Positions 1 through 9,494 of a stretch of 64,000 nt of DNA are shown here, piece after piece. Both the position numbers and the translations under genes were made by a program. The first letter of the stretch is position 1; each line of letters opens with the position of its first letter. Source of the stretch: an uncultured Chiayiivirga sp. (lineage in GTDB: Bacteria > Pseudomonadota > Gammaproteobacteria > Xanthomonadales > Xanthomonadaceae); assembly GCA_934525595.1 (NCBI GenBank), contig CAKSZJ010000004.1, positions 62,001 to 126,000 on the forward strand, in the 5' to 3' direction. A model generated the notes under the pieces. That model did no database searches. It was not told where the DNA came from and saw only the letters and a program-made list of their open reading frames with translations.

Positions 1-578
1 TACATCACCTCGCCCTGGCGAACGATCAGCGCGGGATCGGGCGGATGCTCGGAATCGACCCAGGCCGCCAGGGCAGTTTCGTGCAGGTGGAACACCGTGC
101 TTCCGTCACGTACCCGGTAAGTCCACTGGTCCTGCAGCGCGCCGTGGCCGGCGGCGCGGAAGCTCGCGTCGGTGTAGAGATCGACGCGGATGAAACGCGA
201 GTCCAGGTCGATCTTGTCCGGATCGCGGTTGCTGCCGAACGCGAACAGACAGGCGTTCTCCACGGCCATGCCATACGCGCGGCGCTGGGCGGTGACGTCG
301 ATGATGGTCGGCTGGTCGGGCAGCACGCGTGCCAGCTCTTCCTCGCTCAGCACGTCGCAGGCGAACGGCGCCTCGACGCTGGTGCGCACCCGCACCCGGC
401 TGGGTTCGCGGGGTGCCGCGGCGGCGGGCGGGTCGGGCTGGACCTCGGCCTGCACCGGCGGCGCGGCGGGTGCAGTGGCAGGCTCGGGCGTGCCGCCGCA
501 GGCGGCGAGGCTCGCGATGCCGGCCAGAACGAGCAGGGGCAGAACGGCACGCGGGGGCTGATTCGGAATCTTCATCAT
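1..578 (-). CDS. Putative lipoprotein, C-terminus cut off by window edge
   Basis: The frame opens with two adjacent ATG codons (578 and 575) and stays open to the left edge, so only the first 192 or so residues are seen. The N-terminus is a lipoprotein signal: a short polar start, a hydrophobic stretch (VLPLLVLAGIASL) and the lipobox LAAC followed by GG. After a Pro/Ala-rich linker comes a soluble domain beginning near FACDVLSEEELARVL and containing a second Cys (ENACLFAF). A Cys near the start followed by a helix and a later Cys is weakly reminiscent of DUF3558-type lipoproteins, but I do not recognise the family with confidence. It is probably tethered to a membrane on the periplasmic side. 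It is divergent from the hydrolase at 694, with 115 bases between them. Confidence 0.7.
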   Translation of the reverse strand, partial: MMKIPNQPPRAVLPLLVLAGIASLAACGGTPEPATAPAAPPVQAEVQPDPPAAAAPREPSRVRVRTSVEAPFACDVLSEEELARVLPDQPTIIDVTAQRRAYGMAVENACLFAFGSNRDPDKIDLDSRFIRVDLYTDASFRAAGHGALQDQWTYRVRDGSTVFHLHETALAAWVDSEHPPDPALIVRQGEVM

Positions 579-693
579 CGGTCACCAGAATGCGGGGCCG
601 GTAGTATATCGGCCCGGCCGCACCGGCCGTGCGGTCACAGCGCCGGGACTTTATCCGTCGGTATCGCGTCTCCGCCACTTTCCCCGGAATCCC

Positions 694-2145
694 ATGAAAC
701 GCCCACTTTTTCTCATTGCCCTGTGTCTGTCGGCGCCGCTGGCAGGCGCCTCGGCGCTCGGCAACATCGCCTTCTCGCCCTGCACCCTGGCCGCACCCGG
801 CGCGAGCGCTCCGGTCGCGGCGCAGTGCGCCCGCTTCGAGGTGCCCGAAGATCGCGCCGCACCCGACGGCCGGCGCATTTCCCTGGCCGTGGCCAAGGTC
901 GCGGCCGCCACCGCCGATCCCGCGGCGGACCCGGTTTTCCTGCTGGCGGGCGGGCCGGGCCAGTCGGCGCGGGACAGCTATCCGGCGGTCGCCAGCGCCT
1001 TTTCCGACCTCCTCAAACGCCGCCACGTCATCCTGCTCGACCAGCGCGGCACCGGCGACTCGAACCTCCTGTCCTGCGCGCAGGACGAAGACGCGTCGAT
1101 CGATGCCTCGATCGAGCACGCAGTGGCTCAGACCCGCGCCTGCCTGGATGCACTCTCCGCCGTGGCCGACGTGCGCCACTACACCACCGGCGATGCGGTG
1201 GCCGACCTGGAAGCGGTGCGCCAGGCGCTGGGTGCCCCGACGATCAACCTGATCGGCATTTCCTACGGCACGCGCGTGGCGCAGCAGTACATGAAGACCT
1301 ACCCGGACGCGGTGCGCAGCGCCGTGCTCGACGGCGTGGTTCCCAACACGCTGGTGCTGGGGCAGGAGCACGCGCGCAACCTGGAGGACTCCCTGACCCG
1401 CCAGTTCGCGGCCTGCGCGGACCTGCCCGTCTGCCGCGAGGCGCTGGGCGATCCCATGGACACCTTCCGCACGCTGGCGGCGGAGCTTGCCGAACGCCCG
1501 CGGCAGGTCCGGTTCCGCGACGCCACCACCGGCGCACCGGCGCAGGGCGAGTTCGGCCGGCCGGCGCTTTCCGGCCTGCTGCGGATGTACGCCTACCAGC
1601 CCTCGATCGCCGCCACGCTGCCGCTGCTGCTGTCGGATCTGGCGCAGGGGCACTCCGACGCGGCCATGGCGCAGGCGCGGATGCTGATCAGCTCGATGAG
1701 TGAAGCGATGGCGCAGGGCATGAGCCTGTCGGTGAGCTGTTCCGAGGACGCCGACGAGCTGGTGCCTGATCCCGCCGATGCCGATACCGTGATGGGCGAC
1801 GACTTCGTGCGCTACATCAAGGCGCAGTGTGCGGTCTGGCCGCGCGGCACTCGCAGCGCCGATTTCCGCGAGCCGACGCGCGGCGACACGCCGGTGCTGC
1901 TGCTCTCGGGTGAACTCGATCCGGTGACGCCGCCGCGCTACGGCGAGGACGTCGCCGCCCATCTGTCCGGCGCGCGCCACCTGGTGCTGCGCGGACAGGG
2001 CCACAACGTGATCGGCGTGGGCTGCACGCCCAAGCTGGTGACGCGCTTCATCGAAGACATCGACCCGGCGCGGCTCGACGCCGCCTGTCTGGATCGCCTC
2101 GGCGCCACGCCGCCCTTTTCAGGTCGCTACGGCTGGGAGCCCTGA
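694..2145 (+). CDS. Secreted alpha/beta hydrolase, S33 / tripeptidyl-aminopeptidase-like
   Basis: A 483-residue protein with a cleavable-looking signal peptide (first ~20 residues, ending GASA). The alpha/beta-hydrolase core is clear: FLLAGGPGQS near residue 82-91 (oxyanion region), LLDQRGTGDS near 114-123, and the nucleophile elbow GISYGT with Ser190. Asp409 in LSGELDPVTPP and His437 in GQGHNVIG complete a triad. The C-terminal part with this Asp/His pair matches the TAP-like domain seen in secreted tripeptidyl aminopeptidases and prolyl aminopeptidase relatives. Family knowledge therefore suggests a periplasmic or secreted peptidase or esterase; the substrate is not evident. It stands three bases ahead of an ABC exporter ATPase (2149) and probably shares its transcript. 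Confidence 0.85.
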   Translation: MKRPLFLIALCLSAPLAGASALGNIAFSPCTLAAPGASAPVAAQCARFEVPEDRAAPDGRRISLAVAKVAAATADPAADPVFLLAGGPGQSARDSYPAVASAFSDLLKRRHVILLDQRGTGDSNLLSCAQDEDASIDASIEHAVAQTRACLDALSAVADVRHYTTGDAVADLEAVRQALGAPTINLIGISYGTRVAQQYMKTYPDAVRSAVLDGVVPNTLVLGQEHARNLEDSLTRQFAACADLPVCREALGDPMDTFRTLAAELAERPRQVRFRDATTGAPAQGEFGRPALSGLLRMYAYQPSIAATLPLLLSDLAQGHSDAAMAQARMLISSMSEAMAQGMSLSVSCSEDADELVPDPADADTVMGDDFVRYIKAQCAVWPRGTRSADFREPTRGDTPVLLLSGELDPVTPPRYGEDVAAHLSGARHLVLRGQGHNVIGVGCTPKLVTRFIEDIDPARLDAACLDRLGATPPFSGRYGWEP

Positions 2146-2148
2146 GCC

Positions 2149-2891
<743 letters not shown>

Positions 2892-2895
<4 letters not shown>

Positions 2896-4058
2896 GCCCG
2901 ATACATACGGTGATGATGAAGGAGCTGGTCGATCTGGCGCGCGACCGGCGCACGGTGCTGATCTCGCTCCTGATGGGTCCGATCCTGATCGTGGGCCTGG
3001 TGGTTGGCATGGGCGCGGTCATGCAGAAGAAGATGACCACGCAGATGGAGAAGACCCTGGAGGTGCCGCTGATCGGCGCCGAGCAGGCCCCCAACCTGGT
3101 CGCCTTCCTGGCCCGGCACAACATTCAGGCCGACGCGCCGCCGGTGGACGCCGAAGCGGCAATCGCGCAGCAGGACGCCGACGTGATCCTGCGCATGTCC
3201 GAGCGCTACGCCGACGATTGGCGCGCCGGCAAGCCGGCGCTGGTGGAGATCCTGTTCGACAGCACCCGGGATGACTCGCGGATCCCGGTGGCACGCGTGA
3301 GTGCCGTGCTGCAGGCCTACGCCCAGCAGGCCGGCGCGCTGCGACTGCTGTCGCGCGGCGTCGATCCGGGCGTGGGCATGCCGCTGATGGCCGCGCAGGT
3401 CGATCTGGCCACGCCGATGAGCCGGGTCGGGCAGGCGCTCGCCTTCCTGCCCTATTTCCTCATCATGAGCGCCTTCCTCGGCGGTGCCTATCTGGTGATC
3501 GACGTGACCGCGGGCGAACGCGAGCGCCAGTCGCTGGAACCGCTGCTCGCCACGCCCGCCTCGCGGCGCGCGATCATGAGCGGCAAGATCCTGGCGGCCT
3601 GCGTGTTCGGCGTGCTGAGCCTGGTGCTGATGCTGGCGGCGTTCAAGGCGGCCTTCTGGCTGGCGCCGGCGGGCGTCAAGGTGGACGTCTCGCTGCTGGC
3701 CATGGTCAAGCTGCTGCTGATCCTCCTGCCCACGGTGCTTTTCGGCACCTGCCTGCTGACGGTGATCGCGGCCAGCGTCAAGAGCGTGAAGGAGGCGCAG
3801 AGCTACATGAGCCTGCTGTTCCTGGTGCCGATGCTGCCGACCTTCTTCCTGCTGATCTCGCCGGTGAAAAACGAACTGTGGATGCTGGCGATCCCGTTCC
3901 TTTCGCAGAACCAGATGATCATGATGGTGCTGCGCGGCGAGACGCTCACGGCACTGGACTGGAGCCTGTACACGGCCGTGGGCGTGGCGGTTTCAGCGGT
4001 GCTCTGGTGGATCGCGGCGCGCATGTACCACCGCGAGCACCTTGCCGTGTCGGCCTGA
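2892..4058 (+). CDS. natB: ABC-2 type permease, NatB-like
   Basis: The start ATG at 2892 overlaps the stop of the ATPase gene (ATGA), which fixes it over longer open frames upstream. The 388-residue product has one N-terminal membrane helix (near LISLLMGPILIVGLVVGMGAV), a soluble extracytoplasmic region of about 150 residues, then five or so helices at the C-terminal half, including the ABC-2 hallmark region VTAGERERQSLEPLLATPASR. This layout (helix, large loop, helix bundle) is that of NatB/YhaP-type permeases. With the preceding ATPase it forms a complete exporter. A strong hairpin at 4164-4199 ends the transcript. Confidence 0.85.
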
Positions 4059-4163
4059 TCGTCGTGGGCCGGCGGCCGGGCGGCCGGGCGACCGGGCGAC
4101 CGGACGCTTCCGGAAGCACGGCAGCCGGCGCTCCCGAACCGCCGGCTTTCCATGGGCCCAATG

Positions 4164-4199
4164 AAAAAGGCTGCCCCGCGCTTGCGGGGCAGCCTTTTT
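4164..4199. terminator. Bidirectional intrinsic terminator
   Basis: A 16-base stem (AAAAAGGCTGCCCCGC and its complement) with a GCTT loop. It is flanked by A and T runs, so it can work on both strands, ending the natAB transcript and the leftward transcript of the TonB-domain lipoprotein that stops at 4220. Confidence 0.93.
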
Positions 4200-4219
4200 G
4201 TTTTCGGCGTGGCCGCCGG

Positions 4220-5266
4220 TCAGGGCAGCTTGAAGTCGAACACGCGGCGGCTTTCCACCTGCCGGCCCGGCGGGGTGAAGCGCCAGCGCTCCATCGCGTT
4301 GATGACTTCGCGGTCGAAGGTGTTGGCCGGGCGCGCGGAGACGACGCGCACATTCGAGACGCTGCCGTCGGGCATGATGGTGAACGCGACCTCCACCGAC
4401 CCTTCGACCCGACGACGCAAGGCCACCGGCGGATAGCGCGGCTGGACCTGCGAGACCACGGTGGGCGTCACCGCAGCAGCAGGTGCCGCGGCGGGCGCCG
4501 GCGGCGGCGGCGGTGTGGGTGCCGCTGGCGTCGGTACAGGTTCGGGGGCGGTCGCTACCGGCTGTGGCGCAGGCGCCGCGGCCACCGGCGGCGGCGCCGG
4601 GGTTTCGCTCACCGGCGTTGGTGCAGGAGCTGGCGCGGCGGGCGCAGGCGTCGGTGCCGGCTGGGCCTGCGCGGTTGCCTGGGCCTGGGCCTGCGCGGCG
4701 GCGCGGTCGGCAGCCCGCTGGGCCTCGGTGGCCACGCGGTCGCGCAGCTGCGAAACGCCGCGCTGCAGGCGCGGCAGCGCCGGTGCGTTCTGGTCCGCTT
4801 CCTCCATCATTCCAAGAACGCGTTCGCTCTCGGCCAGATCGCCGGCGGTAGTGCGCTGCTCGACGTACAGGACGGCATAGGGAAACAGGTCGACCAGTGC
4901 GTTCTTGGCACGAACCTGCATCGGTTCCTGTTCGATCACGCGCAGGTACATCTCGAAGGCGCTCTCGCCAGCCGGCACGAAGAGCTGGCTCTCCTTCACC
5001 GCCTGGTCGGCCCTCGCCAGAAGCTCGTCGACCGATAGCGTATCGACCAGCGTAGGCTGGACGACCATCGATTCACCGCTTTCGGCGGGTGCCGGTGCCG
5101 GTGCCGGTGCCGGTGCCGGTGCCGGTGCGGGCTCGGCCGGTTGTGCGGCCGCAGGCGGTGGTGGCGGAGCGTCTTCTCCGCCGCCGCAGGCGCCCAGAGA
5201 CAAGGCCATCGCCAGCGCAAGGGTCGCGCCCAGATGACCCGTTCGCATCGTGGATGGGAATTGCAT
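4220..5266 (-). CDS. Lipoprotein with C-terminal TonB domain
   Basis: I place the start at ATG 5266, behind a G-rich Shine-Dalgarno-like stretch; a second ATG at 5248 is possible. The 348-residue protein begins with a lipoprotein signal ending LGAC (Cys27). Then follow a Pro/Ala dipeptide tract, an acidic mostly helical region of about 130 residues, a second very Ala/Pro-rich linker, and a TonB C-terminal domain (PRYPPVALRRRVEGSVEVAF ... AMERWRFTPPG). In ordinary TonB the N-terminus is an inner-membrane helix that docks on ExbB/ExbD; here it is a lipid anchor, so energy transduction by the usual mechanism is doubtful. A structural or regulatory envelope role is as likely. It is a single gene, ended by the hairpin at 4164-4199. 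Confidence 0.8.
   Translation of the reverse strand: MQFPSTMRTGHLGATLALAMALSLGACGGGEDAPPPPPAAAQPAEPAPAPAPAPAPAPAPAESGESMVVQPTLVDTLSVDELLARADQAVKESQLFVPAGESAFEMYLRVIEQEPMQVRAKNALVDLFPYAVLYVEQRTTAGDLAESERVLGMMEEADQNAPALPRLQRGVSQLRDRVATEAQRAADRAAAQAQAQATAQAQPAPTPAPAAPAPAPTPVSETPAPPPVAAAPAPQPVATAPEPVPTPAAPTPPPPPAPAAAPAAAVTPTVVSQVQPRYPPVALRRRVEGSVEVAFTIMPDGSVSNVRVVSARPANTFDREVINAMERWRFTPPGRQVESRRVFDFKLP
5088..5126. repeat. Hexanucleotide tandem repeat (GGTGCC)6
   Basis: Six perfect GGTGCC units followed by GGT, in frame inside the TonB-domain lipoprotein gene. On the coding strand they encode alternating Pro-Ala. Copy number can change by slippage without breaking the frame, which would only lengthen or shorten the linker. 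Confidence 0.95.
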
Positions 5267-5549
5267 GGAAGATCCCCCGATCATTGGATGGTGCCCGCGC
5301 CGTTCCAACCGCAGGTTTGCGGGTGTGAACGGGCTGCGGACCGAAGCGCCGCACACGGTGTGCGCTCTTGCACCATAAGTCAAACCCTGCAGGCCTGCAA
5401 AGCGATGTTGATCATTTCAACTGCGCTGGAGACGGCGACGTGCGGGTCTTAAGAAGCCGCCGCCGGAGGGCTGGAACCGCCCGCGGACGCGGTTCGGATG
5501 GATCCGCCCGTGCGCCCGTCGACGCGGGTTCCAAGGCGCCGGCGCAGCG

Positions 5550-6881
5550 CTATTTGCCAATGCAAAAGTTTGCAAATATGCGACCCAGCAGATCTTCCGT
5601 TCCGAACGCACCGGTGATTTCGCCAAGCGCATTCTGGGCGTGGCGCAGGTGTTCGGCGGCCAGTTCAGGGGCGGCCAGATGGGCCAGGGCGGCGCGCGCA
5701 TCGCGCAGTTCCCGAGCACTGCGTTCAAGCGCCACGACGTGCCGCTCGCGGGCGCTGAAACCGCCTTCCACCGCCGGTGCCAGGCGTGCGGCGAGGCGCG
5801 CGCGCAGGAGATCCATTCCGGCACCGCTGCGCGCCGAAAGATAAAGGTGCTCGATCCCGTCGATCCGCTCCAGCCGCGGCGCCTCGCCGGACAGGTCGAT
5901 CTTGTTGTGGATCACGATGCGATCACTCCCCGGCGGCATTTCGTCGCACGGCAGCGCATCATCCTCGCCCAGCACGGCGAGGATCAGGTCGGCGTGCGCC
6001 GCTTCGGCGCGCGCGCGACGCATTCCTTCCTGCTCGATGACGTCGGTCGAATCGCGCAGTCCCGCAGTGTCCACCAGGGTCAGCTCCACGCCGTCCACCC
6101 GCACCACCTCGCGCAGCACGTCGCGCGTGGTGCCGGGCCGCGCGGTCACGATGGCGCGCTCGTCGGCAGCCAGCGCGTTGAGCAGGCTGGACTTGCCTGC
6201 ATTTGGGCGGCCAATCAGCACGACGTGCAGGCCGTCGGTGAGCCGCTGGCCCTGGCGGGCGGCGGCCAGCAGCGCATCGAGCCGCTCGATCAGCGCATCG
6301 ACGGCATGCTGCAGCGCGATCGGCGCCAAGGTGTCGATCGCCTCGTCGGAGAAGTCGATGGCCGCCTCGACCCTGACGCGCAGCGCGATGGTCGCTTCGA
6401 CCAGGGCGTCGACCCGCTGCGAGAACTCGCCCTGCAGGCTGCGCTGCGCGGCGCGCGCAGCCGCCTCGGAGCCGGCCGCGACGAGATCCGCGATGGCCTC
6501 GGCCTGTGCCAGATCGAGCTTGCCGTTGAGGAAGGCACGCTCGGAAAACTCCCCCGCCCTTGCCGCACGCGCGCCCAGGCGCTGAAGCTCGCGCTGCAGG
6601 CGCTGCAGCAGCGGCGGGCTGCCGTGGACCTGAAGTTCCAGGACGTGCTCGCCGGTGAAGGAGGCCGGCGCGGGAAAGTGCATCAGGAGGCCGGTATCGA
6701 TCAGCTCGCCGGCGGCATCCACGAGCCGCGCGAGGTGGGCATGGCGCGGCGCGGGTTCACGCCCGAGAAGCTGCGCGGCGATGCGCGGCACGTCGGGGCC
6801 GGACAGGCGAATCACGCCGATGCCGCCAGGCCCCTGCGGGGTCGCGATGGCGGCGATCGTGTCGTGGCGACCGGCGGCCAT
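5550..6881 (-). CDS. mnmE: tRNA modification GTPase MnmE
   Basis: The 443-residue protein starts HDTIAAIATPQGPGGIGVIRLSG, the tetrahydrofolate-binding N-terminal domain of MnmE. A GTPase domain is embedded in the helical domain: G1 GRPNAGKSSLLNAL, G2/G3 region GTTRD and DTAGLR, G4 NKID. It ends with CIGK, the invariant C-terminal Cys motif of the family. With MnmG it makes the 5-carboxymethylaminomethyl group on U34 of certain tRNAs in the cytoplasm. It follows yidC by 9 bases and closes the rpmH-rnpA-yidC-mnmE transcript. About 280 bases with no gene separate its stop from the start of the TonB-domain lipoprotein. Confidence 0.97.
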   Translation of the reverse strand: MAAGRHDTIAAIATPQGPGGIGVIRLSGPDVPRIAAQLLGREPAPRHAHLARLVDAAGELIDTGLLMHFPAPASFTGEHVLELQVHGSPPLLQRLQRELQRLGARAARAGEFSERAFLNGKLDLAQAEAIADLVAAGSEAAARAAQRSLQGEFSQRVDALVEATIALRVRVEAAIDFSDEAIDTLAPIALQHAVDALIERLDALLAAARQGQRLTDGLHVVLIGRPNAGKSSLLNALAADERAIVTARPGTTRDVLREVVRVDGVELTLVDTAGLRDSTDVIEQEGMRRARAEAAHADLILAVLGEDDALPCDEMPPGSDRIVIHNKIDLSGEAPRLERIDGIEHLYLSARSGAGMDLLRARLAARLAPAVEGGFSARERHVVALERSARELRDARAALAHLAAPELAAEHLRHAQNALGEITGAFGTEDLLGRIFANFCIGK

Positions 6882-6890
6882 CCGGATGCC

Positions 6891-8564
6891 TTACTTCGCC
6901 GGCGCGGGTGCCGGTTCGCCGTGGCGGCGCATGATGAACCACTGCTGCAGCAGGCCCAGCACGCCATTGGTGGTCCAGTAGAGCACCAGGCCCGCCGGGA
7001 AGAAGGCGAACATGACGCCGAAGACGATCGGCATGGCCTGCATCATCTTCTTCTGCATCGGATCCATGCCCGGCGCCGGCGAAAGCTTCTGGGTGGCCCA
7101 CATGGTGACGAGGTTGATCACCGGCAGGATGAAGTAGGGATCGGGCGCGGAAAGGTTCTGGATCCACAGGATCCACGGTGCGTGGCGCAGCTCGACCGCC
7201 TCCACCAGCACCCAGTAGAGGGACAGGAAGACCGGAATCTGCACCAGGATCGGCAGGCAGCCGCCGAGCGGGTTGATCTTTTCCTTCTTGTACAGCTCCA
7301 TCATCGCCGTCTGGTACTTCTGGCGATCGTCGCCGTAGCGTTCCTTGAGCGCTTCCAGGCGCGGCTGGATGCGACGCATCCGGGCGAAGCTGCGGTACTG
7401 CGCCTCGGACAGCTTGAACATCGCCGCCTTGATCAGCACCACCAGCAGCACGATGGCCCAGCCCCAGTTGCCCACCAGGCTGTACAGCAGCGCGAGCAGC
7501 CAGTGGATGGGCTGGGCGATCGCGGTGAAGATGCCGTAGTCCATCGTCAGACCCAGGCCGGGCGTGATGGCTTCAAGATCCTGGCGCAGCTTGGGACCGA
7601 GGTAGACGCGCGTGCTGCTGCTGACCTGCGCACCCGCAGGCGCGGCGAGAGCGGCGCCCACGTCGCGCAGCAGGTAGCGCCCGTTGGGGAGGGTCGCGCT
7701 GCTGAAGGTGTTGGTGACGCCCGGTTCCGGAATGATGGCCGCCACAAAATAGTGCTGCAGCATCGCGATCCAGCCGTCGGTGACCTCGCGGCGCAGCGGC
7801 GTCTTGGCATCGAAGTCTTCGAACTTGAGCTTCTCGAACTTGTCCTGTGGACTGTAGAGCGCGCCGCCCACGAAGCTCAGTCGCTCCGGATTGGTGAAGC
7901 CGCCCTTGGCGGTCGGCGGCTGCACCCGCACCAGCTGGTGGTAGGCGTTGCCCGTCCAGGGCGTATCGCCGCCGTTGATCACCGTGTCGGTGATTTCCAG
8001 AAGATAGCTGCCGCGCTCAAGCCGGTAGGTGCGCTCCACGCTGAGCCCGTCCGGGCCGGTCCAGAGGAAGGGCAGCGTGACATCGCCAGCGCCATCGGCC
8101 AGCACCTGGTCGCCGCGCTGCGCAATCATCCGGTCCTCGTGCGTGGGCGCGGCGGGATGCCCGACCAAGCCATTCTGGATCACGAAGTACTGCTCCGGCG
8201 CCTGGCTGAGCAGCTCCACCGGAACCGCCTCGCCCTTGGCTTCCTTCGGGTAGTCGAGCAGCTCGGCGACACGCACGGTTCCGCCATTGGCGTCCAGGGT
8301 CAGGCGCAGCACGTCATTGGCCAGGATCACGCTTGCGGTAGCGGCCGAGGGCGATTCGGGCAGGCCGCCCGGAACTGCGTCGCCGCTCTGCAGCGTCGGC
8401 ACCGAGGTCTTGCCGATCGGGTCCGGAATCGACGGATCCACCGTGGCGGACGTCGCCTGGGGAGGCAGCGGACGGGCGGCGCCATAGTCCTTCTGCCATG
8501 CATCCCAGAGCAGGAACGCGACGAGAAGCCAGGCGATCAGAAGGAAAGTACGGGTCTGGGTCAT
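6891..8564 (-). CDS. yidC: Membrane protein insertase YidC
   Basis: A 557-residue protein of the Gram-negative type: an N-terminal helix (TFLLIAWLLVAFLLWDAW), a periplasmic beta-sandwich domain of roughly 300 residues (GLSVERTYRLERGSYLLEI), then the conserved C-terminal five-helix insertase core with GNWGWAIVLLVVLIKAAMF, the cytoplasmic hairpin rich in Arg/Lys (RRIQPRLEALKERYGDD), NPLGGCLPILVQIPVFLSLYWVL and the last helices. It inserts and folds inner-membrane proteins, with or without SecYEG. It lies 57 bases after rnpA; the small gene yidD, which sits here in many bacteria, is absent. Confidence 0.97.
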   Translation of the reverse strand: MTQTRTFLLIAWLLVAFLLWDAWQKDYGAARPLPPQATSATVDPSIPDPIGKTSVPTLQSGDAVPGGLPESPSAATASVILANDVLRLTLDANGGTVRVAELLDYPKEAKGEAVPVELLSQAPEQYFVIQNGLVGHPAAPTHEDRMIAQRGDQVLADGAGDVTLPFLWTGPDGLSVERTYRLERGSYLLEITDTVINGGDTPWTGNAYHQLVRVQPPTAKGGFTNPERLSFVGGALYSPQDKFEKLKFEDFDAKTPLRREVTDGWIAMLQHYFVAAIIPEPGVTNTFSSATLPNGRYLLRDVGAALAAPAGAQVSSSTRVYLGPKLRQDLEAITPGLGLTMDYGIFTAIAQPIHWLLALLYSLVGNWGWAIVLLVVLIKAAMFKLSEAQYRSFARMRRIQPRLEALKERYGDDRQKYQTAMMELYKKEKINPLGGCLPILVQIPVFLSLYWVLVEAVELRHAPWILWIQNLSAPDPYFILPVINLVTMWATQKLSPAPGMDPMQKKMMQAMPIVFGVMFAFFPAGLVLYWTTNGVLGLLQQWFIMRRHGEPAPAPAK

Positions 8565-8621
8565 GGGCAGTCGGAAGCGTGCGGCCGGTTCATCGGTCTG
8601 CCGGCCGGGCGTGAATGTGAC

Positions 8622-9080
8622 TCAGGAGCCCTCGCCCGGAGGCGGGGTGCGCGAGGAATCGGACATTGTGAGGGGTGCGGGCGTGTCCTTCAATCCGAGC
8701 CGGCGCGCGATGGCATCGAGATCGGCGAACAGCTCCGTGGGCCCGACGCCCGAGGCTTCCGGCGTGCCCGAGATCACCAGGTCACCGGAGATCCACTGTC
8801 CGTACCGGTGGCGAAACCACTCGCGGATCAGGCGTCGGATGCGGTTTCGTTCGACCGCGCGCTTGTCGACCTTGCGCGAGATCGCCATGCCAAGGCGGGC
8901 GGTGCCGGGCACGTCCGACTCATCGGTGCGCGCAAGGAACACGCCGCGGAAATAACGCCCACGGGCGCGACGGCCCGTGGAAAACACGCGCGCGTAATCG
9001 CCCGCGGCTCGGACCCGGGCGGTCTTCGGGAAGGAATGCGCGTGCATCGGGACGCGCCTGCCGACTCGCAGGCCGGACAT
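8622..9080 (-). CDS. rnpA: Ribonuclease P protein component
   Basis: A 152-residue basic protein with the RnpA core: FPKTARVRAAGDYARVFSTGRR, then RLGMAISRKVDKRAVERNRIRRLIREWFR, which is the RNR motif that contacts the catalytic RNA. It helps RNase P cut the 5' leader from tRNA precursors. The start is uncertain: ATG 9080 gives an extra MSGLRVGRRVP, while ATG 9047 (MHAHSFPK) is also good; neither has a clear ribosome site. It begins 23 bases after rpmH and is presumably co-transcribed from the rpmH promoter. The C-terminal tail of about 20 residues is polar and not conserved. Confidence 0.93.
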   Translation of the reverse strand: MSGLRVGRRVPMHAHSFPKTARVRAAGDYARVFSTGRRARGRYFRGVFLARTDESDVPGTARLGMAISRKVDKRAVERNRIRRLIREWFRHRYGQWISGDLVISGTPEASGVGPTELFADLDAIARRLGLKDTPAPLTMSDSSRTPPPGEGS

Positions 9081-9103
9081 CGGGGATGCCCGGCGCCAGG
9101 CGA

Positions 9104-9238
9104 TTACGGCGCCAGACGCTGGCGGCCCTTGGCGCGACGGGCATTGATGATCTTGCGGCCGCCTACGGTCTTCATGCGGGCGCGGAAGCCGTGGGTACGG
9201 GCGCGCTTGAGATTGCTGGGCTGGAACGTGCGCTTCAT
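9104..9238 (-). CDS. rpmH: 50S ribosomal protein L34
   Basis: A 44-residue, strongly basic protein: [19 protein letters not shown] at the start and [14 protein letters not shown] at the end, which is the full L34 pattern. It is part of the large ribosomal subunit. It is the first gene of the leftward transcript rpmH-rnpA-yidC-mnmE and lies back to back with dnaA, as is usual at gammaproteobacterial origins. A clear promoter is at 9274-9303. Confidence 0.98.
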   Translation of the reverse strand: MKRTFQPSNLKRARTHGFRARMKTVGGRKIINARRAKGRQRLAP

Positions 9239-9273
9239 GGCGACACCGTGTTTACGTGACGAAAGAACCGGCT

Positions 9274-9303
9274 ATTTTACGGTTCGACCGACGTGATGGT
9301 CAA
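9274..9303 (-). promoter_or_regulatory. Sigma-70 promoter of rpmH operon
   Basis: On the minus strand TTGACC (9303-9298) and TAAAAT (9279-9274) are separated by 18 bases and lie about 36 bases ahead of the rpmH start. Five of six bases in each box match the consensus. It should drive rpmH-rnpA-yidC-mnmE. Confidence 0.75.
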
Positions 9304-9494
9304 GAACGGTCGATACGGCCGTCGCCAGGGACAGGCAAGGCCACGCCTCCGGTCGCACGCTTTGCATCGGCGCCCCATTGCATGCGCTCCATCGGGCCGC
9401 ACCCGGCGCGTGCAACCAAGGTAGACTCGACCATCCACTTTCCATTCCAAGCCGCAGGTGCGTCAACGGCGCCCTGCGCGGAGCGTCGTCCCGC

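Noticed and set aside
5640..9296. Very long open frame (over 1200 codons) on the plus strand opposite mnmE, yidC and rnpA
   Set aside because: It is the antisense reading of GC-rich genes with a strong third-position bias. Its translation is rich in Arg, His and Gln without recognisable domains, while the opposite strand encodes well-known proteins.
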